From NCBI GenBank assembly GCA_942490995.1, contig CALOBG010000067.1, positions 1 through 64,000 on the forward strand: 64,000 nucleotides of DNA, in the 5' to 3' direction. How positions within the stretch are numbered: position 1 is the first letter of the stretch; every line of letters begins with the position of its first letter. Positions 16,692 to 29,501 of the stretch are shown piece after piece. The position numbers and the translations under genes are program-made. This stretch comes from UBA981 sp942490995 (GTDB lineage Bacteria > Pseudomonadota > Gammaproteobacteria > Ga0077536). Under the pieces are notes generated by a model, which ran no database searches, was not told the origin of the DNA, and worked only from the letters and a program-made list of their open reading frames with translations.

Positions 16692-17010
16692 CAGGGTGGT
16701 GAAAAACTACTGCGGATACCGTGGGCGGCGTTGTGCACTCGCCTGCGGTCCTCATTTACACCAGTAAACTCCGGTACTCGTCTCGCGCACGCCTGCCAAC
16801 GGCTTTCGCTACGCCACCCTGCTGCGGGCAAAGGGTGAAAAGCTACTGCGGATACCGTGGGCGGCGGTGCACTCGGCAGCCAGCCTCATGTACACCAGTA
16901 ACCCGGTCCTCGTCTCGCGCACGCCTTGCCCACGGCATTCCCGGCTCACGTTTTTGACCAGCCTGCACGACCGGTGAAAACTACTGCGGAGGCCGTGCGC
17001 CGGTGCGGGG
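16687..17010 (-). repeat. Locus 1 of the 145-bp palindromic repeat: two units plus a fragment
   Basis: Unit A spans 16687-16825 and unit B about 16826-16966, both inverted relative to the 34-kb array; a decayed fragment follows to about 17010. Unit A is bounded by a perfect inverted repeat, AGCAGGGTGG (16690-16699) and CCACCCTGCT (16814-16823). The centre contains TTTAC-ACCA-GTAAA. Unit A has the variant end ending TAGCGAAAG and unit B the variant GAGCCGGGAA (read on the minus strand). The repeat starts on the stop codon of the oxidoreductase gene and lies between it and carA, both rightward. Confidence 0.9.
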
Positions 17011-17088
17011 CCTGAGCGGCTGTCCGGGCGCCAGCGCGCGCGAAGGCTGAAAAAACCGCCGGCCTTTTCTTGCATCGAAGCGGTCAAG

Positions 17089-17140
17089 TACAATGCCAGC
17101 CCTCGTAGCGGGAGCAGTTTATCGACTGTCTCCCGCTTTT
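17089..17140 (+). promoter_or_regulatory. carA leader with attenuator-like hairpin
   Basis: Between the repeats and carA lies AGCGGGAG (17107-17114) pairing perfectly with CTCCCGCT (17130-17137), an inner AGT/ACT pair, and then TTTTC, the shape of a short intrinsic terminator 20 bases before the carA start. A possible -10 box TACAAT is at 17089-17094 without a good -35. A terminator here would make sense only as conditional attenuation of carAB; the controlling signal is not evident. Confidence 0.4.
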
Positions 17141-17158
17141 CATGTATGGAATAAGATC

Positions 17159-18285
17159 GTGACCCAATCAGCTGTTCTTGCACTTTCCGACGGCACCATC
17201 TTCCGTGGCCGCTCGATCGGGATCGACGGACATAGCGTTGGTGAGGTTGTTTTCAATACCGCGATCACGGGCTATCAGGAGATCCTGAGCGACCCGTCGT
17301 ATGCCCGCCAGATCGTCACCCTCACCTATCCTCACATCGGCAATATCGGGGTCAACCCGCTTGACGCAGAAGCCGGCAGAGTCCACGCCGCCGGCCTGGT
17401 CGTGCGCGACGCGTCCATCGTTCACAGCAACTGGCGCGCCGCCGGCACGCTCGGCGACTACCTCGAGGAACACCAGGTGGTCGGGATCGCGGACATCGAT
17501 ACGCGCAAACTGACCCGCCTGTTGCGCACCCATGGCGCGCAGAACGGCTGCATCGCCAGCGGCGACGACGGAGCGCGAGCCGTCGAACTGGCGCGCGCGT
17601 TCGCCGGCCTTGAAGGCGCCGATCTGGCCCGCGAGGTGACCACCGACGCACCCTATATCTGGAGCGAGGGTAGCTGGCAGATTGCCGGCAACGCCCACCG
17701 CGGGCCAGGCGCGGGGAACTGGCAGGTTGTCGCCTACGATTTCGGCGCCAAGCGCAACATCCTGCGGCTGCTCAGCGATCGCGGATGCAAACTGGACGTC
17801 GTGCCTGCGACAACCGCCGCCGAGGAGGTCCTCGCGGCCCGGCCCGACGGCGTGTTCCTGTCCAACGGCCCGGGTGACCCTGAACCCTGCGACTACGCGA
17901 TTGCGGCAATCCGCGCCATCGTCGAGGCCGGCATTCCGGTATTCGGTATTTGCCTCGGCCATCAGTTGCTCGGCCTGGCCTGCGGTGCACACACCGAAAA
18001 AATGAAATTCGGCCATCACGGCGCCAATCACCCGGTCAAGGATCTGGTCACCGGCAGGGTCATGATCACCAGCCAGAATCACGGCTTCGCCATCGCCGAA
18101 TCGTCCCTGCCGGCCACCTTGCGCGCCACCCATCGGTCCTTGTTCGACGGTTCGCTGCAGGGCATCCACCATGTTGAACGGCCGGCCTTTGGATTCCAGG
18201 GCCACCCCGAGGCCAGTCCCGGGCCGCACGACGTGCAGCCGCTCTTTGATCACTTCATAACGCTGATGGCCGCGCAGAAACGCTG

Positions 18286-18286
<1 letters not shown>
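17159..18286 (+). CDS. carA: Carbamoyl-phosphate synthase small (glutaminase) chain
   Basis: 375 residues from GTG 17159. The N-terminal CarA domain has SDGTIFRGRSIG and NTAITGYQEILSDPSY; the C-terminal class I glutaminase has the nucleophile motif FGICLGHQLLGLACG and the His-x-Glu pair in FQGHPEASPGPHD. It hydrolyses glutamine and passes ammonia to CarB for arginine and pyrimidine synthesis. An in-frame ATG at 17093 would add 22 unrelated residues and swallow the leader hairpin, so GTG is preferred. The stop codon shares one base with the carB start. Confidence 0.95.
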
Positions 18287-21514
<3,228 letters not shown>

Positions 21515-21518
<4 letters not shown>

Positions 21519-21996
21519 GTAAAACTCCGATGACGGCCCAGGGCGCGCGAGGCGCTGCGCGCCGAACTGCAGCGGCGCAAAACCGAAGATCGTCCCGCGG
21601 ATTACCGCGGCGATCGCCGAAGCGCGTGCGCACGGCGACCTCAAGGAGAACGCCGAATACCACGCCGCGCGCGAGCAGCAGAGTTTCAACGAAGGCCGTA
21701 TCCGCCGATATCGAAGGCAAGCTGTCGAACGCCGAAATCATCGACGTCACGAAGATCGACGCCGGCGGCAAGGTCATTTTCGGCGCCACCGTCGACTTGC
21801 TCAACGTCGAGACCGACGAGGAGGTCACGTATCAGCATGGTCGGTGAGGACGAGGCGGACATCAAAGCCGGCATGGTCTCGGTCAGGCTCGCCGGTGGCA
21901 CGCGCGATGATCGGTAAATCGGAAGGCGATACCGCCGTCGTCCAGGCGCCAGGCGGCGAAATCGAGTACGAAATCCTCGCCGTACGCTACGCCTGA
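21515..21996 (+). CDS. greA: Transcription elongation factor GreA, with frame breaks
   Basis: The ATG overlaps the carB stop (ATGA). Across frames the full GreA of about 158 residues can be read: MSKTPMTAQG, the coiled-coil segment ITAAIAEARAHGDLKENAEYHAA with the conserved acidic tip region, IEGKLSNAEIIDV, FGATVDLLNVETDEEVTYQ, and the C-terminal end IGKSEGDTAVVQAPGGEIEYEI. Breaks lie near 21545, 21590, 21695, 21835 and 21890-21905. GreA rescues backtracked RNA polymerase by stimulating transcript cleavage. The carB-greA stretch is the most damaged part of the window. Confidence 0.88.
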
Positions 21997-22034
21997 GCGG
22001 CGTGGTTCATTGATAAATCCACGAGCTGGCTGAT

Positions 22035-22697
22035 TTGGCGCGCGGCTCCTCCTCCAACCGCTGGCTCGAGCGCCAGTCGGCGGATAAATACGTCAAGCAG
22101 CGAGAGCAGCACGGCTACCGCTCGCGGGCCGCGTTCAAACTCATGGAAATCAACCGCCGTGAGAAGTTGCTGCGCAGCGATACCCGCGTGCTCGATTTGG
22201 GTGCAGCCCCGGGCGGCTGGACCCAGGTCGCGGCCGCGATCGCCGCGGCCAGGGGAACTGTGGTGGCGGTGGATGTCCTAAAGATGGAGCCCGTTGAGGG
22301 CGCTATCGTTCTGGAGGGCGACTGTCGCGACGCCTCGATGATGGAAAAAGTTGCGAGTGCGTTCCAAAACCAGCCGATAGACCTTGTAATGTCGGACATG
22401 GCCCCCAATATCACGGGTATCGCCATCCGCGATGAGGCCGCGGCAACCGAGCTGGCGCTGATGGCGATCGATTTCGGTACCGCATTCCTGCGCCCTGGAG
22501 GCGCATTCATTATCAAGCTTTTTCAGTTTGCCGAAACGGATGCCGTAGTCGATGAGATTCGCCGCCATTTCGCCGATGTTTCGCGCCGCAAACCGGATGC
22601 TTCGCGGGCCAGGTCACGCGAGTTTTATGTCGTGGCCAAACGGGATTTGGTATATAGTTTTTTGAGTCCACGGGCGGGGTTTGCCCGCGCGACATGA
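22035..22697 (+). CDS. rlmE: 23S rRNA (uridine-2'-O-)-methyltransferase RlmE
   Basis: 220 residues from a TTG at 22035. FtsJ-type fold with SAM motif VLDLGAAPGGWTQV, and the catalytic K-D-K-E set represented by YRSRAAFKL, LVMSDMAPNITG, FIIKLFQ and REFYVVAK. It methylates U2552 of 23S rRNA. It stands immediately before ftsH, as in E. coli and Pseudomonas. The protein begins with the family start MARGSSSNRWLERQ, which supports the TTG. Confidence 0.96.
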   Translation: MARGSSSNRWLERQSADKYVKQREQHGYRSRAAFKLMEINRREKLLRSDTRVLDLGAAPGGWTQVAAAIAAARGTVVAVDVLKMEPVEGAIVLEGDCRDASMMEKVASAFQNQPIDLVMSDMAPNITGIAIRDEAAATELALMAIDFGTAFLRPGGAFIIKLFQFAETDAVVDEIRRHFADVSRRKPDASRARSREFYVVAKRDLVYSFLSPRAGFARAT

Positions 22698-22747
22698 CGC
22701 GCTGGTCGTGTGCCAGGATTCGTGACGCAGTTCTCGCAAGGTAGTTT

Positions 22748-24673
22748 ATGGCCAGAAATCTAGTTCTTTGGATCGTCATCGCGCTGGTGCTGATGCTCGT
22801 ATTCCAGAATTTCACTCCGCGTCACGGCGCCGCGCGCCCGATCGATTATTCGGACTTCATCTCCGAGGTGAAAAGCGGGCGCGTCGCGAAAGTGACCCTG
22901 GATGGTCCAACCGTCGAGCTCGAGCTGCATGACGGCACGCGCCTGTTCACCTACAGCCCGGAATCCGATAACGGTCCGCTGATCGGCACGCTGCTTGATA
23001 ACAATGTCCGCATCGAGGCACAGCCGCCCGAGCGCCAGACCCTGCTCATGCAGATCTTCATTTCCTGGTTCCCGTTCCTGCTCCTGATCGCGGTGTGGAT
23101 CTACCTCATGCGCCAGATGCAGGGCGGCGCCGGCGGCCGCGGCGCGCTGTCGTTCGGCAAGAGCCGCGCGCGGCTGCTCGGCGAAGACCAGGTGCGCGTG
23201 ACGTTCAACGACGTGGCCGGGGTCGACGAAGCCAAAGAGGAGGTCAAGGAGCTGGTCGATTTCCTCAAGGATCCCGGCAAGTTCCAGAAGCTCGGCGGGA
23301 AGATCCCGCGCGGCGTGCTGATGGTGGGTTCGCCGGGTACCGGTAAGACCCTGCTCGCCAAGGCTATCGCCGGCGAAGCGAAGGTACCGTTTTTCACCAT
23401 ATCGGGTTCTGATTTCGTCGAAATGTTCGTCGGTGTCGGTGCGTCACGCGTGCGCGACATGTTCGAGCAGGCCAAGAAGCATGCCCCGTGCATCATCTTC
23501 ATCGACGAAATCGATGCGGTCGGCCGCCACCGTGGCGCCGGCCTCGGCGGTGGTCACGATGAGCGCGAGCAGACGCTGAACCAGTTGCTCGTCGAAATGG
23601 ATGGCTTTGACGGCAATGAAGGCGTGATCGTCATCGCCGCGACCAACCGCCCCGACGTCCTCGACCCGGCCTTGCTGCGACCCGGGCGTTTTGACCGCCA
23701 GGTGGTGGTACCACTGCCGGACATTCGCGGGCGCGAGCAGATCCTGAAAGTGCATATGCGCAAGGTACCGGCCGCCGACGACGTGCGGCCGTCGATCATC
23801 GCGCGCGGCACGCCGGGATTTTCCGGCGCCGACCTCGCCAACCTGGTCAACGAGGCCGCCCTGTTCGCCGCGCGTGCCAACAAGCGCCTCGTCGATATGG
23901 AGGAATTCGAGAAGGCCAAGGACAAGATCATGATGGGCGCGGAACGGCGCTCCATGGTCATGAGCGACGACGAAAAGAAGCTCACCGCTTATCACGAGGC
24001 CGGGCATGCCATCGTCGGGCGCTCGGTACCGTCCCACGACCCGGTCTACAAGGTCAGTATCATTCCGCGCGGTCGAGCGCTGGGCGTGACCATGTTCCTG
24101 CCTGAGGAGGATCGCCTGAGTTACAGCAAGGAGCGTCTCGAGAGTCAGATTTCGAGCCTGTTCGGCGGGCGTATCGCCGAGGAGCTGATTTTCGGACTGG
24201 AAGCCGTCACCACCGGTGCTTCGAACGATATCGAACGTGTCACCGACATCGCGCGCAACATGGTTACGCGCTGGGGCCTGTCACAGAAACTCGGACCCAT
24301 GACCTATAGCGACGACGAGGGCGAAGTGTTCCTCGGTCACTCGGTGACGCAGCACAAGTCAGTGTCCGACGAAACCGCCCACCTGATCGACGAAGAGGTT
24401 CGCGATATCGTCAATCGAAACTACGCGCGTGCGCGTGACATTCTCGAGTCCAATCTCGAGATCCTGCACGTTATGGCCAGCGCCCTGATCAAATACGAGA
24501 CCCTGGATACCGCTCAGATCGACGACATCATGGCAGGCAAGCCGCCGCGACCGCCGCAGGACTGGATGGATGACGATCCGCGCGGCGCACCGCCGGTTAA
24601 AGAGGACGCCAGCGAAGCCGATGACAGTAGCGGGAACGACGGCAAAATCGGCGGCCCGGCGAGCTCGCACTAG
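22748..24673 (+). CDS. ftsH: ATP-dependent zinc metalloprotease FtsH
   Basis: 641 residues. Two membrane helices (about 5-22 and 98-118) flank a periplasmic domain; the AAA domain has Walker A GSPGTGKT, Walker B IIFIDEIDAVG and the arginine-finger segment RPGRFDRQV; the peptidase domain has HEAGH. It degrades membrane proteins and regulators such as sigma-32 and LpxC in E. coli. Walker A has Ser where most FtsH proteins have Pro. folP, often the next gene, is absent; glmM follows after 99 bases. Confidence 0.98.
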   Translation: MARNLVLWIVIALVLMLVFQNFTPRHGAARPIDYSDFISEVKSGRVAKVTLDGPTVELELHDGTRLFTYSPESDNGPLIGTLLDNNVRIEAQPPERQTLLMQIFISWFPFLLLIAVWIYLMRQMQGGAGGRGALSFGKSRARLLGEDQVRVTFNDVAGVDEAKEEVKELVDFLKDPGKFQKLGGKIPRGVLMVGSPGTGKTLLAKAIAGEAKVPFFTISGSDFVEMFVGVGASRVRDMFEQAKKHAPCIIFIDEIDAVGRHRGAGLGGGHDEREQTLNQLLVEMDGFDGNEGVIVIAATNRPDVLDPALLRPGRFDRQVVVPLPDIRGREQILKVHMRKVPAADDVRPSIIARGTPGFSGADLANLVNEAALFAARANKRLVDMEEFEKAKDKIMMGAERRSMVMSDDEKKLTAYHEAGHAIVGRSVPSHDPVYKVSIIPRGRALGVTMFLPEEDRLSYSKERLESQISSLFGGRIAEELIFGLEAVTTGASNDIERVTDIARNMVTRWGLSQKLGPMTYSDDEGEVFLGHSVTQHKSVSDETAHLIDEEVRDIVNRNYARARDILESNLEILHVMASALIKYETLDTAQIDDIMAGKPPRPPQDWMDDDPRGAPPVKEDASEADDSSGNDGKIGGPASSH

Positions 24674-24772
24674 CAGGCGCTGCACGAGAGTCTGCTGCGC
24701 TGAGCGGCGCAGCCGCCGGCGACACGCGGCGGCGACGGTACGACGCGCGGGAAAACTCTTGAGGGCGGATTG

Positions 24773-26147
24773 ATGAGCGAGCGACAGCGCAGATATTTCG
24801 GTACCGACGGTATTCGCGGTACGGTCGGCGAGGCGCCGATCACGCCGGACTTCGTCATGAAGCTCGGCTGGGCGGCGGGGCGCATTTTTACCCGCGCGAG
24901 GTTCAAGCCGGCGCAAGGTTCTCATCGGCAAGGACACGCGAGTGTCCGGTTACATGTTCGAGTCCGCGCTCGAAGCCGGACTGTCCGCCGCCGGCGTCGA
25001 CATCCACCTGCTCGGCCCCATGCCGACTCCCGGTATCGCCTATCTGACGCGCACCTTCCACGCCAAGGCCGGCATCGTCATCAGCGCTTCGCACAACCCC
25101 TTCGATGACAACGGCATCAAGTTCTTCAACGCCGAGGGGGACAAGCTCGCGGACGAGGTCGAGCTGGCCATCGAGCAAGCCCTGGAGCAGCCGCTGACGA
25201 CGGTAGAGGCGGCGGATCTCGGCAAGGTCAAACGGGTCGACGACGCACAGGGCCGCTACATCGAGTTCTGCAAGGGCACCGTACGCTCGAGCCTGAGCCT
25301 CGCCGGCATGAAGCTGGTGGTGGACTGCGCGCACGGCGCCACCTACCACGTCGCGCCCGCGGTGTTGGCCGAACTCGGCGCCGAGGTAACAACCATGGGC
25401 GCCTCGCCCGATGGTTTCAACATTAATGACGCCTGTGGTGCGACCGAGCCGGCGGCGCTGCAGGCGGCGGTGGTCGAACACCGTGCCGATGTCGGCATCG
25501 CGCTCGACGGCGATGGCGACCGGTTGATCATGGTCGACGCCGATGGCGAGGTTGTTGATGGTGACGAGCTGACCTTCATCATCGCCCGGCGGCGGCAGAA
25601 TATTGGCGCCCTGCAGGGCAGCGTGGTCGGCACGCAGATGAGCAATCTCGGCCTGGAACAGGCGATCCGTACCCTGGGTCTGGGCTTCGAGCGGGCCAGG
25701 GTCGGCGATCGCTACATCCTCGAAAAACTCAAAAGCGGCGGCTGGTCCCTTGGCGGCGAATCCTCCGGCCACATCATCTGCCTCGACCTGACCACTACCG
25801 GGGACGGCATCATCTCCGCCCTGCAGGTGCTGGAAGCGATGATCTGCGGATCACAGCCGCTGGCCAATCTGAAACGGGGTATGAATAAATTCCCGCAGAC
25901 CCTGGTCAATGTGCGCATGCAGAGCAAGCTCGACGTGATGTCGCTGCCTTCGGTGCAGCAGGCGCTCGCCGCTGCCGAGGACAGCCTCGGCGACAGCGGC
26001 CGTATTCTGCTGCGGCCGTCCGGAACGGAGCCTTTGATCCGGGTCATGGTCGAAGGGCGCGACCGCGCCACCGTAGACGCGATGGCCAACGATCTCGCGG
26101 CGGTCGTCGAAAACGCCGCCCGCGATGCCGCCGACGCCGCTGCCTGA
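24773..26147 (+). CDS. glmM: Phosphoglucosamine mutase, one frame break near 24905
   Basis: Expected about 445-450 residues; the reading is complete apart from a single frame change near 24905, between GRIFTRARFK and VLIGKDTRVSGYMFESALEAG. Motifs: metal/active-site serine loop GIVISASHNPFDDNGIKFF, sugar loop ALDGDGDRLIMVD, GGEQSGH-type loop as LGGESSGHIICL, and the phosphate-binding RPSGTEPLIRVMVEG. It converts glucosamine-6-phosphate to glucosamine-1-phosphate for UDP-GlcNAc. ATG 24773 is preferred to the overlapping TTG 24770. The gene is normally essential, so the break is probably a sequencing error. Confidence 0.93.
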
Positions 26148-26194
26148 AATCCTCGCGCGTCGTTGTGCCCCTGGCGCGGGCCTGCACCCGGCCT

Positions 26195-27016
26195 TCAGAT
26201 ATCGCGCAATAATTCGTTGATCCCGACTTTGGCGCGGGTTTTCGCATCGACGCGCTTGACGATCACCGCACAGTAGAGACTATGTGAGCCGTCCGCTGCC
26301 GGCAGGTTGCCCGACACCACCACCGAGCCCGGCGGCACGTACCCATGCGAAACCTCGCCGCTGGCGCGGTCGTAGATTTTTGTGCTCTGGCCGATGTAGA
26401 CGCCCATCGAGATCACCGAGCCTGTGCCGACGATCACGCCTTCGACGATCTCCGATCGTGCGCCGATAAAACAGTTGTCTTCGATGATCGTCGGTGCCGC
26501 CTGGATCGGCTCCAGCACGCCGCCGATGCCAACCCCGCCGGAAAGATGGACGTTCTTGCCGATCTGGGCGCAGGAGCCGACCGTCGCCCAGGTATCGACC
26601 ATGGTGCCGGAATCGACGTAGGCACCGATGTTGACGTAGCTTGGCATGAGTACCACGTTGGGGCCGATGTAGCAGCCGCGACGCACGGTTGCCGGCGGCA
26701 CGACGCGCGCGCCGATTTTTTCGAACGCGGCCTGCTGCATGCCATCGAACTTGATCGCGACTTTGTCGAAATAGTTGGTGTGGCTGCCCGCCATGACCTG
26801 GTTGTGGCTGAGCCTGAACGACAGCAGCACGGCTTTTTTCGCCCATTCGTTGACCCGCCAGCCGTCGGCCGACGGTTCGGCCACGCGCAGGCTGCCGTCG
26901 TCGAGGCTGGCGAGGCATTGCTCAACGGCTTCGCGCACTTCGGCGCTGGCCGAGTCAGGGTCGATTTCGGCGCGATTCTCAAAGGCCAGGTCGATTACCC
27001 GTGCAAGGTCGCTCAT
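26195..27016 (-). CDS. dapD: 2,3,4,5-tetrahydropyridine-2,6-dicarboxylate N-succinyltransferase
   Basis: 273 residues, the family length. A helical N terminus is followed by the left-handed beta-helix of hexapeptide repeats (VVLMPSYVNIGAYVDSGTMV, GVGIGGVLEPIQAAPTIIED) and the C-terminal SAGEVSHGYVPPGSVVVSG-type segment, here ASGEVSHGYVPPGSVVVSG. It succinylates the lysine-pathway intermediate using succinyl-CoA. Its start overlaps the dapC stop by 4 bases, giving a dapC-dapD operon on this strand that converges with glmM. Confidence 0.97.
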   Translation of the reverse strand: MSDLARVIDLAFENRAEIDPDSASAEVREAVEQCLASLDDGSLRVAEPSADGWRVNEWAKKAVLLSFRLSHNQVMAGSHTNYFDKVAIKFDGMQQAAFEKIGARVVPPATVRRGCYIGPNVVLMPSYVNIGAYVDSGTMVDTWATVGSCAQIGKNVHLSGGVGIGGVLEPIQAAPTIIEDNCFIGARSEIVEGVIVGTGSVISMGVYIGQSTKIYDRASGEVSHGYVPPGSVVVSGNLPAADGSHSLYCAVIVKRVDAKTRAKVGINELLRDI

Positions 27017-28233
27017 GGTTCGTTCTCCGAATGGCTGATTAGTTGAAGTACCCGGCACATACGCCGCGCCGCTTCCTCGCACTGCTGCTGGTCGGCGACC
27101 AGCGCGATGCGGACGCGCCCGCGACCGGGATTCCCGGCGCGCGTATCGCGGGCCAGAAACTGACCCGGCAGGACCAGTACGCCGGCTTCACCGAGTAGCC
27201 GCTCACAGGCCAGGATGTCGTCACAGGGCAGCTCCGGCCACAGGTAAAAGCCCGCTGCCGGAATATCGACTTCGATTTCCTCGCGCAGGATCGCGGCCAC
27301 CGCGCTGAACTTGTTGCGGTACAGGGTCCGGTTCTCGATGACGTGGGCCTCGTCCGTCCAGGCCGCGATGCTGGCGTGCTGCACGTACAGCGGCATCGCG
27401 CCGCCCTGGTAGGTGCGGTAACGAAAAAACGTTTCGATCAAATCGGCGTCGCCGGCCACGAATCCGGATCTGAGACCGGGTGCGTTGGAGCGCTTTGACA
27501 GGCTGTGCATGACCAGGCAGCGCCGGAAGTCGCCGCGCCCCGATTGCGCGCACCACTGCAACAGGCCCAGCGGCGGCCGCGACTCGTCAAAATACAGCTC
27601 GCTGTAGCACTCGTCGGCGACGATGACAAAATCGTGGGCATCGGCGAGCGCCGTCACGGTGGCGTAATCGGCGGCGCTGAGGATGGTGCCGGCGGGATTA
27701 CCCGGCGAGCACAGATAGAGCAACTGCACCTGCTGCCAGATTTCCGGCCCTACGGCTGCCCACTGCGGCCGGAATCCATTCTCGGCCGGGCACGGCAGAT
27801 AATAAGGCGTGGCGCCCGCCAGCAGGGCTGCGCCCTCGTAGATCTGGTAAAACGGGTTGGGCATGGCAACCAGGGCCGCGCCGCGGCGGGCGTCGACGAT
27901 GGTCTGGGCGATGGCGAACAGCGACTCGCGCGTGCCGTTGACCGGCAGGATCTGGTGTTCGGCGTCGAGTCCGGCCGCGCCGAGTGCAAAACGCCGGCCG
28001 GCCCAGGCCGCGATCGCGGCGCGCAGTTCGGGCTGGCCGCGGGTCGCGGGGTAGCGCGCAGTGCCGCCGAGGGCCGCGGTCAGCGCTTCGTGTACGCAAG
28101 CCGGGGTTGGATGCTGCGGTTCACCGATCGACAGGTTGATCAGTTCCAGCCCGTTCGGCACGGCGACACGCTGGCGAATTTCAGCGAGGCGCTCGAACGG
28201 GTAGGGCTGAAGGGCATTGAGTCCCGGGTTCAT
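27013..28233 (-). CDS. dapC: Succinyldiaminopimelate transaminase DapC
   Basis: 406 residues, fold-type I aminotransferase. N terminus MNPGLNALQPYPFERL is characteristic of proteobacterial DapC; other landmarks are INLSIGEPQHPTP, LCSPGNPAGTIL, VADECYSELYFD and the PLP-lysine segment HSLSKRSNAPGLRSGFVAG. It makes N-succinyl-LL-diaminopimelate precursor by transamination and is placed directly before dapD. The gene is divergent from leuB. Confidence 0.95.
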   Translation of the reverse strand: MNPGLNALQPYPFERLAEIRQRVAVPNGLELINLSIGEPQHPTPACVHEALTAALGGTARYPATRGQPELRAAIAAWAGRRFALGAAGLDAEHQILPVNGTRESLFAIAQTIVDARRGAALVAMPNPFYQIYEGAALLAGATPYYLPCPAENGFRPQWAAVGPEIWQQVQLLYLCSPGNPAGTILSAADYATVTALADAHDFVIVADECYSELYFDESRPPLGLLQWCAQSGRGDFRRCLVMHSLSKRSNAPGLRSGFVAGDADLIETFFRYRTYQGGAMPLYVQHASIAAWTDEAHVIENRTLYRNKFSAVAAILREEIEVDIPAAGFYLWPELPCDDILACERLLGEAGVLVLPGQFLARDTRAGNPGRGRVRIALVADQQQCEEAARRMCRVLQLISHSENEP

Positions 28234-28399
28234 ATCGTGGCGGTACCGCGACGCGAAAGCGCGGCAGTATAACGGAATCCTGATCCGCGCATCGCGCAGG
28301 CCGCGGTCACGCTGCGCCGTGATCGCGGTCTGCCGTGAGTTTCAAAGGGCGCGGGCTTTCCTGTATTCTTGCGCCGCATTTTCGCTGCGGGGCAAACTC

Positions 28400-29476
28400 A
28401 TGACGCATCACATCCTGTTGCTGGCGGGCGACGGCATCGGGCCGGAGATCGTCGGGGCGACCGAGCGAGTGCTTAGCGCGCTCAGCGAGCGTTTTGGCTT
28501 TGCCTGCGAGATCGAGCACGCCCTGATGGGTGGGATCGCGATCGACGCCCACGGTACCTCACTGCCGGACGAGACCCTGGCCCTGGCGCGGGCCGCCGAT
28601 GCGATCCTGCTCGGCGCCGTGGGCGGTCCGAAATGGGATCGTGTCGAACGCTCGATCCGCCCCGAACGCGGCCTGCTGCGGCTGCGCTCGGAACTGGACC
28701 TGTTCTGTAACCTGCGTCCGGCGGTACTGTTCCCGGCGCTGGCAGCGTCGTCGACGCTCAAGCCCGAAGTGGTCGCCGGACTGGACCTGATGATCATCCG
28801 CGAATTGACCGGCGGCATCTATTTCGGCGAACCGCGCGGCATCGAAACCCTGCCCGATGGCAGCCGCCGCGGCTTCAACACCCTGGCCTACCATGAGCGT
28901 GAAATCGAGCGTATCGCTCGACTGGGCTTTGAAATCGCGCGCAAACGTCAGTCGCGCCTGTGCTCGGTGGACAAGGCCAATGTGCTGGAAGTCACCGAGT
29001 TGTGGCGCGAGATCGTGCAGAATCTGAGTGCGGAATATCCCGAGGTCGAACTCGAACATCTGTACGTGGATAACGCGGCCATGCAGCTGGTGCGTGCGCC
29101 CAAGCAATTCGACGTCATCGTCACGACCAACATGTTCGGCGATATCCTGTCCGATCTCGCGGCCATGTTGACCGGCTCGATCGGCATGCTGCCGTCGGCC
29201 TCGCTGAATGCCGACGACAAAGGGCTGTTCGAACCGGTGCACGGTTCGGCGCCGGATATCGCCGGCCAGGACCGCGCCAACCCGCTTGCGACCATCCTGT
29301 CGGCGAGCATGATGCTGCGTTATACGCTGAACGAAGCGTTGCTGGCGGACAAGATCGAGAGCGCCGTAGCGAGGGTCCTTGACGCCGGACTGCGCACTGC
29401 CGATATCGCCGCGGCCGGGCAGGCCAGCGTCGGCACCGTGGCCATGACCGACGCGGTAATCGCCGCGCTGCAATGA
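28400..29476 (+). CDS. leuB: 3-isopropylmalate dehydrogenase
   Basis: 358 residues. Begins ILLLAGDGIGPEIV; substrate-binding region with RPERGLLRLRSELDLFCNLRP (split by one loop), RELTGGIYFGEPRG, the Lys-Asp catalytic pair around DKANVLEVTELWREIV and VTTNMFGDILSDLAAML, then FEPVHGSAPDIAGQ. Oxidative decarboxylation step of leucine synthesis. ATG 28400 matches the family start; upstream in-frame starts lie in the dapC promoter region. leuC and leuD are not in the window. Confidence 0.98.
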   Translation: MTHHILLLAGDGIGPEIVGATERVLSALSERFGFACEIEHALMGGIAIDAHGTSLPDETLALARAADAILLGAVGGPKWDRVERSIRPERGLLRLRSELDLFCNLRPAVLFPALAASSTLKPEVVAGLDLMIIRELTGGIYFGEPRGIETLPDGSRRGFNTLAYHEREIERIARLGFEIARKRQSRLCSVDKANVLEVTELWREIVQNLSAEYPEVELEHLYVDNAAMQLVRAPKQFDVIVTTNMFGDILSDLAAMLTGSIGMLPSASLNADDKGLFEPVHGSAPDIAGQDRANPLATILSASMMLRYTLNEALLADKIESAVARVLDAGLRTADIAAAGQASVGTVAMTDAVIAALQ

Positions 29477-29501
29477 GATTCGAATCAGTGAGACTGTGGG
29501 C

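Noticed and set aside
16687..16966. REP/RAYT elements
   Set aside because: Units are about 145 bp rather than 20-40 bp, and no RAYT transposase is in the window, though a similar mobilisation mechanism remains possible.
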